Assembly: GCF_014699035.1 (NCBI RefSeq)
Contig: NZ_JACXAA010000010.1
Span: 186,001-250,000, forward strand
DNA: 64,000 nucleotides
Reading direction: 5' to 3'
From: Spirosoma validum
Lineage (GTDB): Bacteria > Bacteroidota > Bacteroidia > Cytophagales > Spirosomataceae
Positions 54,168-63,214 of the stretch are shown here, in pieces (position 1 is the stretch's first letter; every line of letters starts with the position of its first letter). Under the pieces are notes generated by a model. The model was not told where the DNA came from. It saw only the letters and a program-made list of their open reading frames with translations, and made no database searches. Made by a program: the position numbers and the translations under genes.

Positions 54168-54878
54168 ATGAAAGTGTTAGTGATTGGTGATGAACATACC
54201 TACGGCTATGGGCTGTCGGGTGGAAAACTAAGCTATTTGGGGCATTTTATCCGTCACATTAGCCGGACGGGACAAGATATTTCGGTTGAAGCGTACGCAC
54301 ATTTGACGATGCCACAAATCGCATTGACGCTGGCCCAACTGCCTCTGGATCGCTATGACCTCATCATCCTACAGTTCAATCACAACCTGTTGCAGTCTAC
54401 CAAAAACGATCTGTCGGGTATGCCGCGGGTAGCGATGCCTATTTTGCCTCATCCGCTGGCGCTGGAAAAACCAAAAGTCCACGTTACGTTTCTGAATCGT
54501 TTAAAAGCGCTTAAAACCGCCTTGCTCTCCATGGTTTGGCCACCCTATGGTTTAGCGGGTATATCGGCTTTACTGAAGCAGTTACGTCCTTATCGTCATA
54601 ATGTATTGTTACTAACCCCGTTGCCACACCGAACGTGGGTTAGCCGATGGCTGCAAAGACAAAGCCGATCTATTCTGCTGGAAGAGGCTGATCAACAGAT
54701 TTTTAGTGTTTTTGATGCCGATTCGGTTATTCAACTTCGGGAAGAGTATTTTCTGCCGAATGATCCTGAACACCTGAGTGCGGTTAGTCATGAGTTGTTA
54801 GGCCGCGTACTGTTCGATTTTTACCAATCTGCTCCAACCATTGTCACAGTCCAGTCTGTCCGACGGGAGCAAGAGTAA
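54168..54878 (+). CDS. SGNH-hydrolase-like protein
   Basis: A 236-residue protein with a possible block I (VLVIGDEHTYGYGLSGG, where GDS is GDE) and a late DPEHLS block that resembles the Asp-His pair of SGNH/GDSL hydrolases. The usual catalytic Ser after GD is missing, so it may be inactive or a different subgroup. No signal peptide is seen. I chose the ATG at 54168, where the block I strand begins; the ORF is open further upstream. It is divergent from the sigma factor and has its own end hairpin. Confidence 0.6.
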   Translation: MKVLVIGDEHTYGYGLSGGKLSYLGHFIRHISRTGQDISVEAYAHLTMPQIALTLAQLPLDRYDLIILQFNHNLLQSTKNDLSGMPRVAMPILPHPLALEKPKVHVTFLNRLKALKTALLSMVWPPYGLAGISALLKQLRPYRHNVLLLTPLPHRTWVSRWLQRQSRSILLEEADQQIFSVFDADSVIQLREEYFLPNDPEHLSAVSHELLGRVLFDFYQSAPTIVTVQSVRREQE

Positions 54879-54953
54879 TGGTATAACAACTGCGCTGGCA
54901 TAGTTTGTACCTAGCCATGCCAGTGCAGTCCGTGAAATGCCAGGGTTATACCA
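54879..54953. terminator. Compound inverted repeat between convergent genes
   Basis: An outer pair, 54879-54887 with 54945-54953 (9 bp perfect), encloses an inner pair, 54891-54901 with 54917-54927 (10 of 11 bp). The structure starts right at the stop of the SGNH gene and ends 5 nt before that of the lipoprotein gene. No strong U-tract follows. Confidence 0.6.
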
Positions 54954-54957
54954 ATAC

Positions 54958-55536
54958 TTAAGGTAACTTAGCCTGAAACAATCCATTCTTAAAATTGACT
55001 CTCTCAGCCGCATCGGATGTAGACTGGCTACTGTTGTCTCTGAGTAAAGAAACCTCGAACGTACCCTCAATTTCACCTCGTTGCAGGTCATATCTGGTAA
55101 TCCTGATCGTTCCATTCCTGGTTAAGTCTGGTTTGTATTGATCTCGAATTACATCGCCCCCAATTAATGTCATAAAACTTACACCTACTTGATTTGTGCT
55201 GGCTGAACAGGATTGTTGAGTCGAGACGGTATACACCCCCACAGCTAAAGGTACGCCGATAAATGTAAGCGATTGATCTCCGCAATACCCTGCACAAAGG
55301 GTAGGAGATTGTAATCGGGCTTTTGGATAGGGTAACTTGTTTTGGATAATGAGGTTAACCGTATTAACCCCACTAGGGTCACTGGTAATGCCGTTTCGCC
55401 AGGTAGTCGAAAAGCCACCCCAAGCCTGTTCATTCAACACAGCACTTGTATCTCCGCTAAAAGCGGGATCAGGAGTAGATTTTGAGCACCCCAATAACCC
55501 GATCAATAGGATCAAAAGCGACTTCAAGGTCTTCAT
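54958..55536 (-). CDS. Lipoprotein of unknown function
   Basis: A 192-residue exported lipoprotein. The signal peptide MKTLKSLLILLIGLLGC has lipobox LLGC at Cys17. The mature part is beta-rich, with a probable disulphide-type Cys pair (LCAGYCGDQS) and a further Cys (QQSCSAST). The C-terminal segment GTIRITRYDLQRGEIEGTFEVSLL resembles small DUF6252-type surface lipoproteins of Bacteroidota. Function unknown. It is monocistronic and convergent with the SGNH gene. Confidence 0.75.
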   Translation of the reverse strand: MKTLKSLLILLIGLLGCSKSTPDPAFSGDTSAVLNEQAWGGFSTTWRNGITSDPSGVNTVNLIIQNKLPYPKARLQSPTLCAGYCGDQSLTFIGVPLAVGVYTVSTQQSCSASTNQVGVSFMTLIGGDVIRDQYKPDLTRNGTIRITRYDLQRGEIEGTFEVSLLRDNSSQSTSDAAERVNFKNGLFQAKLP

Positions 55537-55622
55537 AAATATGTTTTCCTGGGTAGACCGAAATCAAGCGGTAAGCGTTGGCATTCCCTATTGTACAGAG
55601 ATTGTAAGTGTGGTAAAACCTG

Positions 55623-55660
55623 ATACTCATCATGTCTTCGGCTGATGAGTATTTTTTTTG
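55623..55660 (+). terminator. Orphan intrinsic terminator
   Basis: A 10-bp perfect stem (55623-55632 with 55643-55652) is directly followed by eight T on the plus strand. No convincing plus-strand gene lies upstream; the nearest coding DNA is the lipoprotein gene on the other strand. It could end an antisense or small RNA that starts within 55340-55620. Confidence 0.75.
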
Positions 55661-55991
55661 TTACGTTTTCAGTCATAGGCTGAGTGGTCTAATTGAACGA
55701 TTTTTGTTACTATTTCACGAACCAGCATAAAGGTTTGGTTATCACGTAGCAAGCAGCACTGAGCCTTTATTGATTCTAATGCTGCCTGCGCGTTGAAACT
55801 AACGGTCTGCGAAAGGGAAAACGTAGTGACTGGGACCGCACAGTTAGGCTTGCCGGTTCAGATGTGCGTTTACTTACTTCGTTCTCTTAAAATGAGGTTC
55901 TTTGCTATACACTATTTTTTGATCGTCAGCAAGGACCAACCTTGAAGAGTTGGGGATACTCTCAATTTCTAGTCATTAAATTATACTCAAC
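55661..55991. other. Non-coding intergenic region
   Basis: This 331-bp stretch lies between the orphan terminator and the small ORF at 55992. It has mixed composition, an AT-rich end near 55900-55990 that may hold a promoter, and no convincing ORF or RNA gene. Confidence 0.4.
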
Positions 55992-56303
55992 ATGAAACGC
56001 TTTTCAGTATTATATCTGCTCAACGAGCACTTTCATCATATTGGCTGTCGAACGCAGGCCGAGGCTGAATCACTTCTGCAACGGCTTTTGATGGATTCAA
56101 GACGAATTCCGGTGGGCATTTACGATGCCAAGACTGAACTCTTCGCCTGGGAACCCCTTCGCCAGCGGGCCTATAACCAGTCCGGTATTGGCGAGCAAGG
56201 GAAGCTGGGTGATCAGATCATAACTATTGCTGAAGCCTTGCGCCATGGAAATTCGAGTGGGCAAAGCTTAGTTAACGTTCAGAAAACCAGCTTTTTCGCC
56301 TGA
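55992..56303 (+). CDS. Small conserved-looking protein, unknown
   Basis: A 103-residue protein that I do not recognise. Residues 1-60 look like an alpha/beta fold (MKRFSVLYLLNEHFHHIGCRTQAEAESLLQRLL...PVGIYDAKTELFAWE). The C-terminal part is helical. No signal peptide or motif is visible. The codon use looks ordinary for the window, which supports a real gene. Its start is preceded by an AT-rich leader. It is convergent with the GH88-like gene, with only 35 bp between them. Confidence 0.6.
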   Translation: MKRFSVLYLLNEHFHHIGCRTQAEAESLLQRLLMDSRRIPVGIYDAKTELFAWEPLRQRAYNQSGIGEQGKLGDQIITIAEALRHGNSSGQSLVNVQKTSFFA

Positions 56304-56338
56304 ATACTAGGTGGGATAGGGTTCTAATAGATCGTTAG

Positions 56339-57517
56339 TTAAGATTTAAAGCTTCCCTTTTTATTCAGCGCATCATAACGTAGCAACGCTTCCAGGTAAT
56401 AGTAGTCAGCATAGACGATAGGCGTATTGACCTCACTTTTTTGTGGTTTGGAACCTACGCTATGTTTCAGAATAAAATTATTGTTCTCGCCTAAAGTCGC
56501 TTTGTAGGCGGGGCTGGCTAAGCTCTCCAGCATCTTCACGGCTGACTGATAATACGTCTTAGCAGAAGGACCACCGTAGGTACAGAGTTCGAGTAGGGCA
56601 GAGGCTGTAATGGCTCCCGCTGATGCATCGCGCTCTTCATTCGGAATATTGGGTGCATTGAAATCCCAGTACGGAATTTTGTCGGCGGGTAAATTCGGGT
56701 GTTTCAGATAGAAATCAGCAATGTGCCGGGCCTGAGCCAGGTATTTGGGATCTTTCGTTTCGCGATACATTACCGTATAGCCATACAATCCCCACGCCTG
56801 TCCCCTCGCCCAGGCCGAATTGTCGGCGGCACCCTGCGCCGTTTTCTTCGCAGCCACTGTACCATCTGGATTATAGCAAATGACGTGGTAACTGCTATAA
56901 TCAGGCCGATAATGGTTTTTCAACGTATTGTCGGCATGAGTCAGGCAAATGTCCCGGAATTCCTTGTTCCCCGAAGTTTTCGCGGCCCAAAACAGAAACT
57001 CCAGATTCATCATGTTGTCGATGATAACGGGATAATTGTAGGTCTGAAATTTATTCCACGACTTAATGACCCCAACTTTTGGATCAAACCGTGTCGATAG
57101 CGACTTGGCACCGGTCAGCATGATCGGTTTGTAAGCCGCATTTTTGGTCAGTCGATAGCCATTGCCGAACGGGCAATACAGCATAAAGCCGAGGTCATGT
57201 GTACCGGTATTGTATTGTTCTTTGGCTACGGCCATTGTCCATTTATGAGCCGCTTCTTTCCAGACAGGATCATTGGTACGTTCGTATAGATACCAGAGCG
57301 AACCACCAAAGAAACCACTACACCACCAATCAGATTTTCGATCATCGGGCGTCCCGTCGGGCTTTGTAGACTGGGGAAACTTGGTCGTGTCGGGATGACT
57401 CTTCAGCATAAGGCCATACTGCTGAGTCGCAAAGGCAAATTCTTTATTGACGTCAATAGGAGTTTGGGCGATGGCCATATGGCCGATCAAAAGAAAAAGT
57501 AATACGTAGCGTTTCAT
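56339..57517 (-). CDS. GH88-like unsaturated glucuronyl hydrolase
   Basis: A 392-residue protein with a signal peptide (MKRYVLLFLLIGHMAIAQ). The body is an (alpha/alpha)6-barrel of the GH88 family, with WWCSGFFGGSLWYLYE, the DNMMNLEFLFWAAKTSG block (catalytic Asp), and ARGQAWGLYGYTVMY. GH88 enzymes hydrate unsaturated glucuronyl ends that are released by polysaccharide lyases from glycosaminoglycan-like or pectin-like chains. No lyase is nearby. I chose the ATG at 57517 at the signal peptide; the ORF extends 138 bp further upstream without support. Confidence 0.85.
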   Translation of the reverse strand: MKRYVLLFLLIGHMAIAQTPIDVNKEFAFATQQYGLMLKSHPDTTKFPQSTKPDGTPDDRKSDWWCSGFFGGSLWYLYERTNDPVWKEAAHKWTMAVAKEQYNTGTHDLGFMLYCPFGNGYRLTKNAAYKPIMLTGAKSLSTRFDPKVGVIKSWNKFQTYNYPVIIDNMMNLEFLFWAAKTSGNKEFRDICLTHADNTLKNHYRPDYSSYHVICYNPDGTVAAKKTAQGAADNSAWARGQAWGLYGYTVMYRETKDPKYLAQARHIADFYLKHPNLPADKIPYWDFNAPNIPNEERDASAGAITASALLELCTYGGPSAKTYYQSAVKMLESLASPAYKATLGENNNFILKHSVGSKPQKSEVNTPIVYADYYYLEALLRYDALNKKGSFKS

Positions 57518-57625
57518 GCGAATGGAGTTGTCAAAAAGCGACCATTGGTTTGTGCGATAATGGCCTGTTAGTAAACTAAGCAGAAAGCACCTAATTTTTA
57601 ACCAACCGTAGTCGACTAAAAAACG

Positions 57626-57662
57626 AACAGGGGTGAATCTGTAACTCAGATTCACCCCTGTT
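57626..57662 (-). terminator. Terminator of the RND operon
   Basis: A perfect 16-bp stem (57626-57641 with 57647-57662) has a 5-nt loop, 22 nt after the stop of the RND permease. It lies between the RND gene and the next same-strand gene and so ends the pump operon. Confidence 0.85.
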
Positions 57663-57684
57663 GCGACTAGTACTATTACTGATA

Positions 57685-60600
57685 CTATATCTGTACTTGC
57701 ATCTCCTGAGGCTTTGTGGTATCGCCAGTAGGACGACCTTCCGGTTGAGGCAGCGGTCGTTTCTCCGTAGGATTCGGTCCTGGATTTTCGGGCTGTACAT
57801 CCTTCCGGCGGGTCAGGTATGTGTAAATGACCGGCACTACGTAGAGCGTCAGAACGAGAGAGAAAATCAGACCGCCTACAATAACGATACCCAGCGGAAT
57901 CCGGCTTTTTGAGGCTGAACCAAGCGCCAGAGCAAGCGGCAACGCGCCAAAAGCGGCCACAAGAGTTGTCATCAGAATCGGTCGCAGACGTAGTGCCGCT
58001 GACTCAGCAGCCGCTTCAAATTTATTCTTGCCCGTCAGCCGCTGTTCATTCGCGAACTCCACGATCAGAATCCCGTTTTTCGTGACCAGACCCACGAGCA
58101 TGATGATACCAATCTGGCTGAAAATGTTCAGCGTCTGATTAAACATCCATAGCGAGAACACGGCTCCGGCAAGCGCCAGTGGTACCGTAATCATGATGAT
58201 GAACGGGTCGATAAACGAATCGAATTGAGCCGCTAAGATTAGATAAACCAGAACCAGCGCCAGAGCGAAGGCAAATAACGTATTACCCGAACTCTCCGCG
58301 TAATCGCGCGAGGGGCCAGAAAGCGCTGTCTGGAACGTATCATCAAGCGTACGAGCGGCAATAGCCCGCATAACCTCTACGCCATCACCAACCGTTTTGC
58401 CGGGAGCCAGACCCGCCGAGACTGTCGCCGATTTAAATCGGTTGTAGTGATATACCTGCGGTGGACTACTAACCTCCTGAAACTTAACCAGATTGTCCAG
58501 CTGAATAAGTTGCCCTGCATTCGAGCGGACGTAGAACGATGCCAAATCCACGGGAGCGTCCCGGTCGTCGCGAGCTACCTGCCCAATTACCTGATACTGC
58601 TTTCCATTCATCAGGAAGTAAGCCAACCGACGGTTACTCAAGGCTAATTGCAGCGTCTGCGCTACGTCCTGTACCGAAACGCCTAGATTCGTTGCCTTTT
58701 CGCGTTCGATGGTAATGTTCAGTTCCGGCTTATTGAATTTTAAATCAACATCGGAGTTTTGGAACGTGGGATCTTTCTGGACTTCATCCAGGAATTTTGG
58801 CAGTTTCTCCCGCAGCTTTTCAAAGTTCAGATTCTGAATAACGAACTGAACCGGTAGCCCTCCTCCCTGACGACCAACCTGAATGGTCTGGTCCTGTGTG
58901 GGAAATATGCGGGCTTCGCTGAATTTTTTGAAGTTCTTGGTTAGGTAGTCGACAATCTCCTGCTGAGACCGTTTTCGGTCGGCTGGATCGGTCATGTTCA
59001 CCATCACAAACGACGAATTCACGGCTCCTGCTCCCGAAAAACCAGGCGCTACAACACTAAAGGCCAGCTTGTTTTCCGGAACCGAGTCGAGTACGAACTG
59101 CAGAACCTTGTCGGTTATAGCTGATTGGGCTTCGAAGCTGGTCCCTTCAGGTGAGGTGATTGAAATTCGGGTACGGCCCCGGTCTTCGAGCGGAGCCAGC
59201 TCGGATTTAAGAAATGATCCCAACCCTAAAATCAGCAATAAACAGACGCCGATTATTGCGAACGCCCAACCTCGCTTGCGCATGAAACTATTCAATGAGT
59301 CGCGGTACGTTTCGTCCAGCCAGTTAAAAAACGGTTCGGTTTTTCGATAAAACCAGGAGCGACCGTGGTTTTTACTAGTCAGTTTTACGCTCAACACAGG
59401 CGTTAGCGTCAACGAAACGAAGGCCGAAATCAAAACGGCCCCTGCGACTACGATACCAAACTCACGGAATAATCTTCCCACAAATCCCTGGAGGAAGATG
59501 ATGGGTAAGAATACAATAGCCAGGGTAATAGATGTTGATATAACCGCGAAGAAAATTTCGTTGGAACCTTCCTTGGCTGCGGTTTCGGTATCCATCCCTT
59601 CTTCAACCTTCTTGAAGATATTCTCCGTTACGACAATACCATCGTCAACGACCAGACCCGTTGCCAGTACGATCCCTAGCAGCGTCAGTACGTTAATACT
59701 GAAGTCGGCCAGATACATAATGAAGAATGCGCCAATAAGCGATACGGGAATGTCGATCAGTGGACGGAACGCAATAAGCCAGTCGCGGAAGAACAGGTAG
59801 ATGACCAGTACCACCAGCACAAACGAGATGAGCAGGGTTTCGCCCACTTCCTCAATGGCCCGACGGATAAAGATGCTTCGGTCTGTCCCAACATAAACGA
59901 TGATGTCTTCAGGTAAATCTTTTTTTAACTGATCAAACCGTTTGTAGAACTCATCAGCAATGCTCACGTAGTTAGCACCTGGCTGTGGAATCAACGCCAG
60001 AATTACACCGACGGCTCCGTTCTGCTTTGACGTTGTTTCTTCATTTTCAGCTCCGAGCAAGGCATAGCCAACATCCTTAAAACGGATAATCTGGTTACTG
60101 GTCTGCCGCAGAATCAGGTTATTAAAGTCATCCTCAGTAGTTAACCGACCTACGGCTTTTACCGTCAGCTCAGTCGTATTGCCATAAACCTTTCCTCCCG
60201 GTAATTCAACGTTCTGCGCTGTTAAAGCAGTCTGAATATCCTGTGCTGTCAGGCGATAGGCCGACATTTTAATCGGGTCAATCCAAAGCCGCATCGCCTG
60301 GCGTTTTAAGCCAAAAATGTTAGCCTGGCTGACGCCCGGAATGGTCTGTAGTCGTTCCTGAAGCACGTTTTCGGCATAGTCCGACAATTGCGTGGCGCTA
60401 CGTGTCGTGCTCTGCACGTTCATGAAAATAATCGGGTCCGAGTTAGCGTCGGCTTTCGTCACAACGGGTGGCGCATCGATGTCTTGTGGCAGTTGTCGCT
60501 GAGCCTGCGATACCTTGTCGCGTACATCGTTGGCCGCCTGCTCCAGATTGGCGTCCAGGTTAAACTCAACCGTAATCGTGCTGGCCCCTAAGGAACTGTT

Positions 60601-60846
60601 CGATGAGATCGTTCGAATGCCTTCGATACTGTTAAGCGATTTTTCAATAGGCTCAGTAATTTGCGATTCAATGATTTCGGGGTTCGCTCCAGTATAATTG
60701 GTACGTACCGAAATCACGGGTGGGTCAATGGCCGGGTATTCGCGAACACCGAGAAAGGTGAAGCCGATGATACCGAACAGTACGATAACAATCGACATCA
60801 CCATCGCGAACACGGGCCGGTTCAGGCTTAATTCGGGTAGACTCAT
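57685..60846 (-). CDS. RND-family efflux permease (AcrB/MexF-like)
   Basis: A 1053-residue inner-membrane proton antiporter of the hydrophobe/amphiphile efflux class. It has the twelve-helix layout with two large periplasmic loops. The start SLPELSLNRPVFAMVMSIVIVLFG and the TM4 motif GLVVDDGIVVTENIF with the essential Asp pair are typical, as is the late GLVTKNGILIVEFANE. The short C-terminal tail after the last helix is Pro/Gly-rich. It works with the adaptor encoded upstream (70-bp gap) and an outer-membrane TolC-type channel, which is not encoded here. Substrates may be drugs, dyes or detergents. Confidence 0.95.
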   Translation of the reverse strand: MSLPELSLNRPVFAMVMSIVIVLFGIIGFTFLGVREYPAIDPPVISVRTNYTGANPEIIESQITEPIEKSLNSIEGIRTISSNSSLGASTITVEFNLDANLEQAANDVRDKVSQAQRQLPQDIDAPPVVTKADANSDPIIFMNVQSTTRSATQLSDYAENVLQERLQTIPGVSQANIFGLKRQAMRLWIDPIKMSAYRLTAQDIQTALTAQNVELPGGKVYGNTTELTVKAVGRLTTEDDFNNLILRQTSNQIIRFKDVGYALLGAENEETTSKQNGAVGVILALIPQPGANYVSIADEFYKRFDQLKKDLPEDIIVYVGTDRSIFIRRAIEEVGETLLISFVLVVLVIYLFFRDWLIAFRPLIDIPVSLIGAFFIMYLADFSINVLTLLGIVLATGLVVDDGIVVTENIFKKVEEGMDTETAAKEGSNEIFFAVISTSITLAIVFLPIIFLQGFVGRLFREFGIVVAGAVLISAFVSLTLTPVLSVKLTSKNHGRSWFYRKTEPFFNWLDETYRDSLNSFMRKRGWAFAIIGVCLLLILGLGSFLKSELAPLEDRGRTRISITSPEGTSFEAQSAITDKVLQFVLDSVPENKLAFSVVAPGFSGAGAVNSSFVMVNMTDPADRKRSQQEIVDYLTKNFKKFSEARIFPTQDQTIQVGRQGGGLPVQFVIQNLNFEKLREKLPKFLDEVQKDPTFQNSDVDLKFNKPELNITIEREKATNLGVSVQDVAQTLQLALSNRRLAYFLMNGKQYQVIGQVARDDRDAPVDLASFYVRSNAGQLIQLDNLVKFQEVSSPPQVYHYNRFKSATVSAGLAPGKTVGDGVEVMRAIAARTLDDTFQTALSGPSRDYAESSGNTLFAFALALVLVYLILAAQFDSFIDPFIIMITVPLALAGAVFSLWMFNQTLNIFSQIGIIMLVGLVTKNGILIVEFANEQRLTGKNKFEAAAESAALRLRPILMTTLVAAFGALPLALALGSASKSRIPLGIVIVGGLIFSLVLTLYVVPVIYTYLTRRKDVQPENPGPNPTEKRPLPQPEGRPTGDTTKPQEMQVQI

Positions 60847-60916
60847 GATTGAGTTACAGCGTTATAGAGTTTTGGATGCGTCAGACACCTGTATAACTGT
60901 ACAACTGTTTAACGTT

Positions 60917-62068
60917 TTAGTTTGCGGCTATTTTGGGACTAGTGCCCGGTATCGTAATAACCTTCCCAACCTTAACCGGTGAATCGGGCTTTAGAAACAG
61001 CAGACCGGTTGTAGCCACCGTATCACCCCGTTGCAGTCCAGACAAAATCTGAATGGTACCTGCGGTACGAAGACCGGTTTTTACATCTTTAAAAACGGCT
61101 TTGCCATTTTTTACAACGATGACCTGATTCGTACGCGTTTGCGGAATAACGGCCTGTGTCGGAACCACTAAACTCTGCTCATTTTGAACCGTTAACGTAA
61201 CGCGGGCAAACGTACCAGGTCGAAACCGTATAGACGCATTATTGACGCGCGCCCGGATGCGGAGGTTACGCGTTTGTTCTTCTACGCCCGGCTCAATGGC
61301 ATAAACAACGGCCTGGCTAGGCTGCACACTTCCATCCACGGAAAACAAAATCTGACTTCCAGGATGTACGTACTGACCGTATTTTTCAGGAATTGAAAAG
61401 TCCAGCTTTAGCGATGATACCTGCTGTAAGCGAACAATTAACGTATTGGGAGACACTAAAGCTCCGGCACTCACATTTCGTAAACCAATAATACCCGAAA
61501 AGGGTGCCCGAATTTCGGTTCGTTGAAGATTGGCTTTAACCAGATCAATATCTGCCAGCGACGATCGCAGATTAGTCGTTACGATGTCGTATTCCTGCTG
61601 ACTAATACCCCCTCGTTCCAGCAGTTGCTTGTTCCGCTCTTCCGTACGACGGGCATTGTCGGCCTGCGCCTGAAGCTTTTGCAACTGCGCCCGTAAATCG
61701 GCATCGAACAGTTTTACTAACAAATCGCCTTTTGCTACAGGCTGCCCTTCGCGAATGTTGAGCTGGATGATACGCGCCGAAATTTCGGGATAGATATCTA
61801 CCTGCTCGTTAGGCAGTAAGGAACCGCTGGAAACAACATCTTCTTTGAGTCGCTGGGAGATAACGACAAAGCCATTTACGCTCGCTGGACCTCCTCCGCC
61901 CTGTCCGCCTTTGCCACCTGCTCCCCCCTTTCCTTCAGAACCGCCTTTACCACCTCCTCCGCCCGAACCGCCGGGTGAAGACCCTGGAGCGGGGTGTAAC
62001 ACTTTATTATACACAATTATCCCGCCGAGCACCAAAACGACGAGACCGATAGCAATCCATCTTTTCAC
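60917..62068 (-). CDS. RND periplasmic adaptor (HlyD/MexA-like)
   Basis: A 383-residue membrane-fusion protein. The N-terminal anchor is RWIAIGLVVLVLGGIIVY. It is followed by a very glycine-rich linker (about residues 30-61, blocks like GGSGGGGGKGG and GGKGGQGGGG). Then come the lipoyl half-motifs (GFVVISQRLK, LNIREGQPVAKGDLLVKLFDADL), a helical hairpin, and beta-barrel domains with the GIIGLRNVSAGALV region. It links the permease to an outer-membrane channel. The start is taken as the GTG at 62068 because a perfect promoter lies between it and the TTG at 62146. The glycine linker is unusually long. Confidence 0.9.
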   Translation of the reverse strand: MKRWIAIGLVVLVLGGIIVYNKVLHPAPGSSPGGSGGGGGKGGSEGKGGAGGKGGQGGGGPASVNGFVVISQRLKEDVVSSGSLLPNEQVDIYPEISARIIQLNIREGQPVAKGDLLVKLFDADLRAQLQKLQAQADNARRTEERNKQLLERGGISQQEYDIVTTNLRSSLADIDLVKANLQRTEIRAPFSGIIGLRNVSAGALVSPNTLIVRLQQVSSLKLDFSIPEKYGQYVHPGSQILFSVDGSVQPSQAVVYAIEPGVEEQTRNLRIRARVNNASIRFRPGTFARVTLTVQNEQSLVVPTQAVIPQTRTNQVIVVKNGKAVFKDVKTGLRTAGTIQILSGLQRGDTVATTGLLFLKPDSPVKVGKVITIPGTSPKIAAN

Positions 62069-62134
62069 AGAGTAATTATTTGCAGGAAGAACTAGAGATT
62101 TTAACGACAGAACAGCCGCTATTGTTACAGAATG

Positions 62135-62164
62135 CAAATCTATCAACGTTAGCGACTATTTCAA
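62135..62164 (-). promoter_or_regulatory. RND operon promoter, both boxes
   Basis: On the minus strand TTG (62164-62162), 19 bp, then TAGATTTG (62142-62135) match the full Bacteroidota consensus TTG-N19-TAnnTTTG. Transcription would start near 62128, about 60 nt before the GTG at 62068. It is the clearest promoter in the window. Confidence 0.7.
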
Positions 62165-62569
62165 GACGCAAATACCCGAATATGAGCGGATTCCATAATT
62201 GTTTTTTTACCGTGTTTAGCAGGCTGTAAATGTTGCTATATCCGTAAAAATGCCTAAGCGTATAATGCCTCTTCGCTACTTTATTATCAGTTAAAGTGGA
62301 ATTTGCCAAGATTCATTCTGCTCCTATCAGTTGAAACCCTTTATCGGGTAGCAGCCTTCAAAATAAAGGTGCAGGTATGAAGTACAGGAAGTACTTAAAA
62401 GAAAATCTACAGACGGCGATTTTCGGAAAGGAATTTGCCCTGTTGATTAGATTCTGACAGGGGGTGCATTCTCAAATTTCTATCATAACTACGGAAATGC
62501 TACGCTTGTTAGTCGTTCATATAGGTCTCATATGGGGTTTGTTTATATATTAGCCTAAAATAAAACGCT
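62165..62569. other. Intergenic region upstream of Uma2 gene
   Basis: This 405-bp stretch separates the divergent RND operon and the Uma2-family gene. A ccctgt...acaggg inverted pair lies near 62439-62463. I find no ORF, RNA gene or other feature. Confidence 0.4.
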
Positions 62570-63214
62570 ATGACGCCGGTAGAGGAGACTACAAAACCGA
62601 AGAAAGCAGCCATGACGCCCGAACAACGGCGACAACGGCAACTTTTGTTGAGCCAGCTCGTCTATGAAATGGACGACAAACCAATATACTACGCGGGCTA
62701 TCGCGACGTATTGAATGGTCTCAAAGAACCGGAAGCAATCATGGGCGCAAGTTATTTGCAGAGTTATTTAGTTGAGATTATTCAACGTTTTCTGTTTTCA
62801 CATCCATACAACAACCAATTTCGAATTTTGGCAAGTGAGCTGGGTGTGCAGATCGATAAAAAGAAATGGCGTTCGTGTGATATTGCTCTCTACGATAAGA
62901 CGCGTTTAAAGGGAATTCCCTTATGGAACAAGTACATGCCTATTGCTCCGGATTATGTCATTGAAATTGATACAAAGGCCGATCTAAGTAAATATCATTA
63001 CCAGCACGAATATTTTGTAAAAAAAACGCGCCAGCTTCATGAGTTTGGCGTAAAGAAAGTAATCTGGATTTTCACGGAAACTATACCCGTTATTTGGGAG
63101 TCTGAGTCCGCTGATGAGATTGTAATCCGGAACGGCTGGGATCATAACGTAACGATCACCGATGGCCTGACGTTTAATCTGGCAACACTATACGCCGATG
63201 CACAAAAAGATTAA
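62570..63214 (+). CDS. Uma2-family PD-(D/E)XK nuclease-like protein
   Basis: A 214-residue protein of the Uma2 (DUF820) family, which has a restriction-endonuclease-like core. The acidic pair is visible in SCDIALYD and PDYVIEIDTKAD, and the later KKTRQLHEFGVKKVIWIF is the typical lysine-containing strand. The first 40 residues form a basic, Gln-rich head. Uma2 proteins are common in cyanobacteria and Bacteroidota; their role is not established, though a mobile-element or nucleic-acid role has been suggested. It is convergent with the NUDIX gene, with 4 nt overlap. Confidence 0.8.
   Translation: MTPVEETTKPKKAAMTPEQRRQRQLLLSQLVYEMDDKPIYYAGYRDVLNGLKEPEAIMGASYLQSYLVEIIQRFLFSHPYNNQFRILASELGVQIDKKKWRSCDIALYDKTRLKGIPLWNKYMPIAPDYVIEIDTKADLSKYHYQHEYFVKKTRQLHEFGVKKVIWIFTETIPVIWESESADEIVIRNGWDHNVTITDGLTFNLATLYADAQKD

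Noticed and set aside
55337-55645. 102-residue plus-strand frame ending in the orphan terminator
   Set aside because: Most of it is antisense to the lipoprotein gene, its composition is not protein-like and its stop lies inside the hairpin stem.
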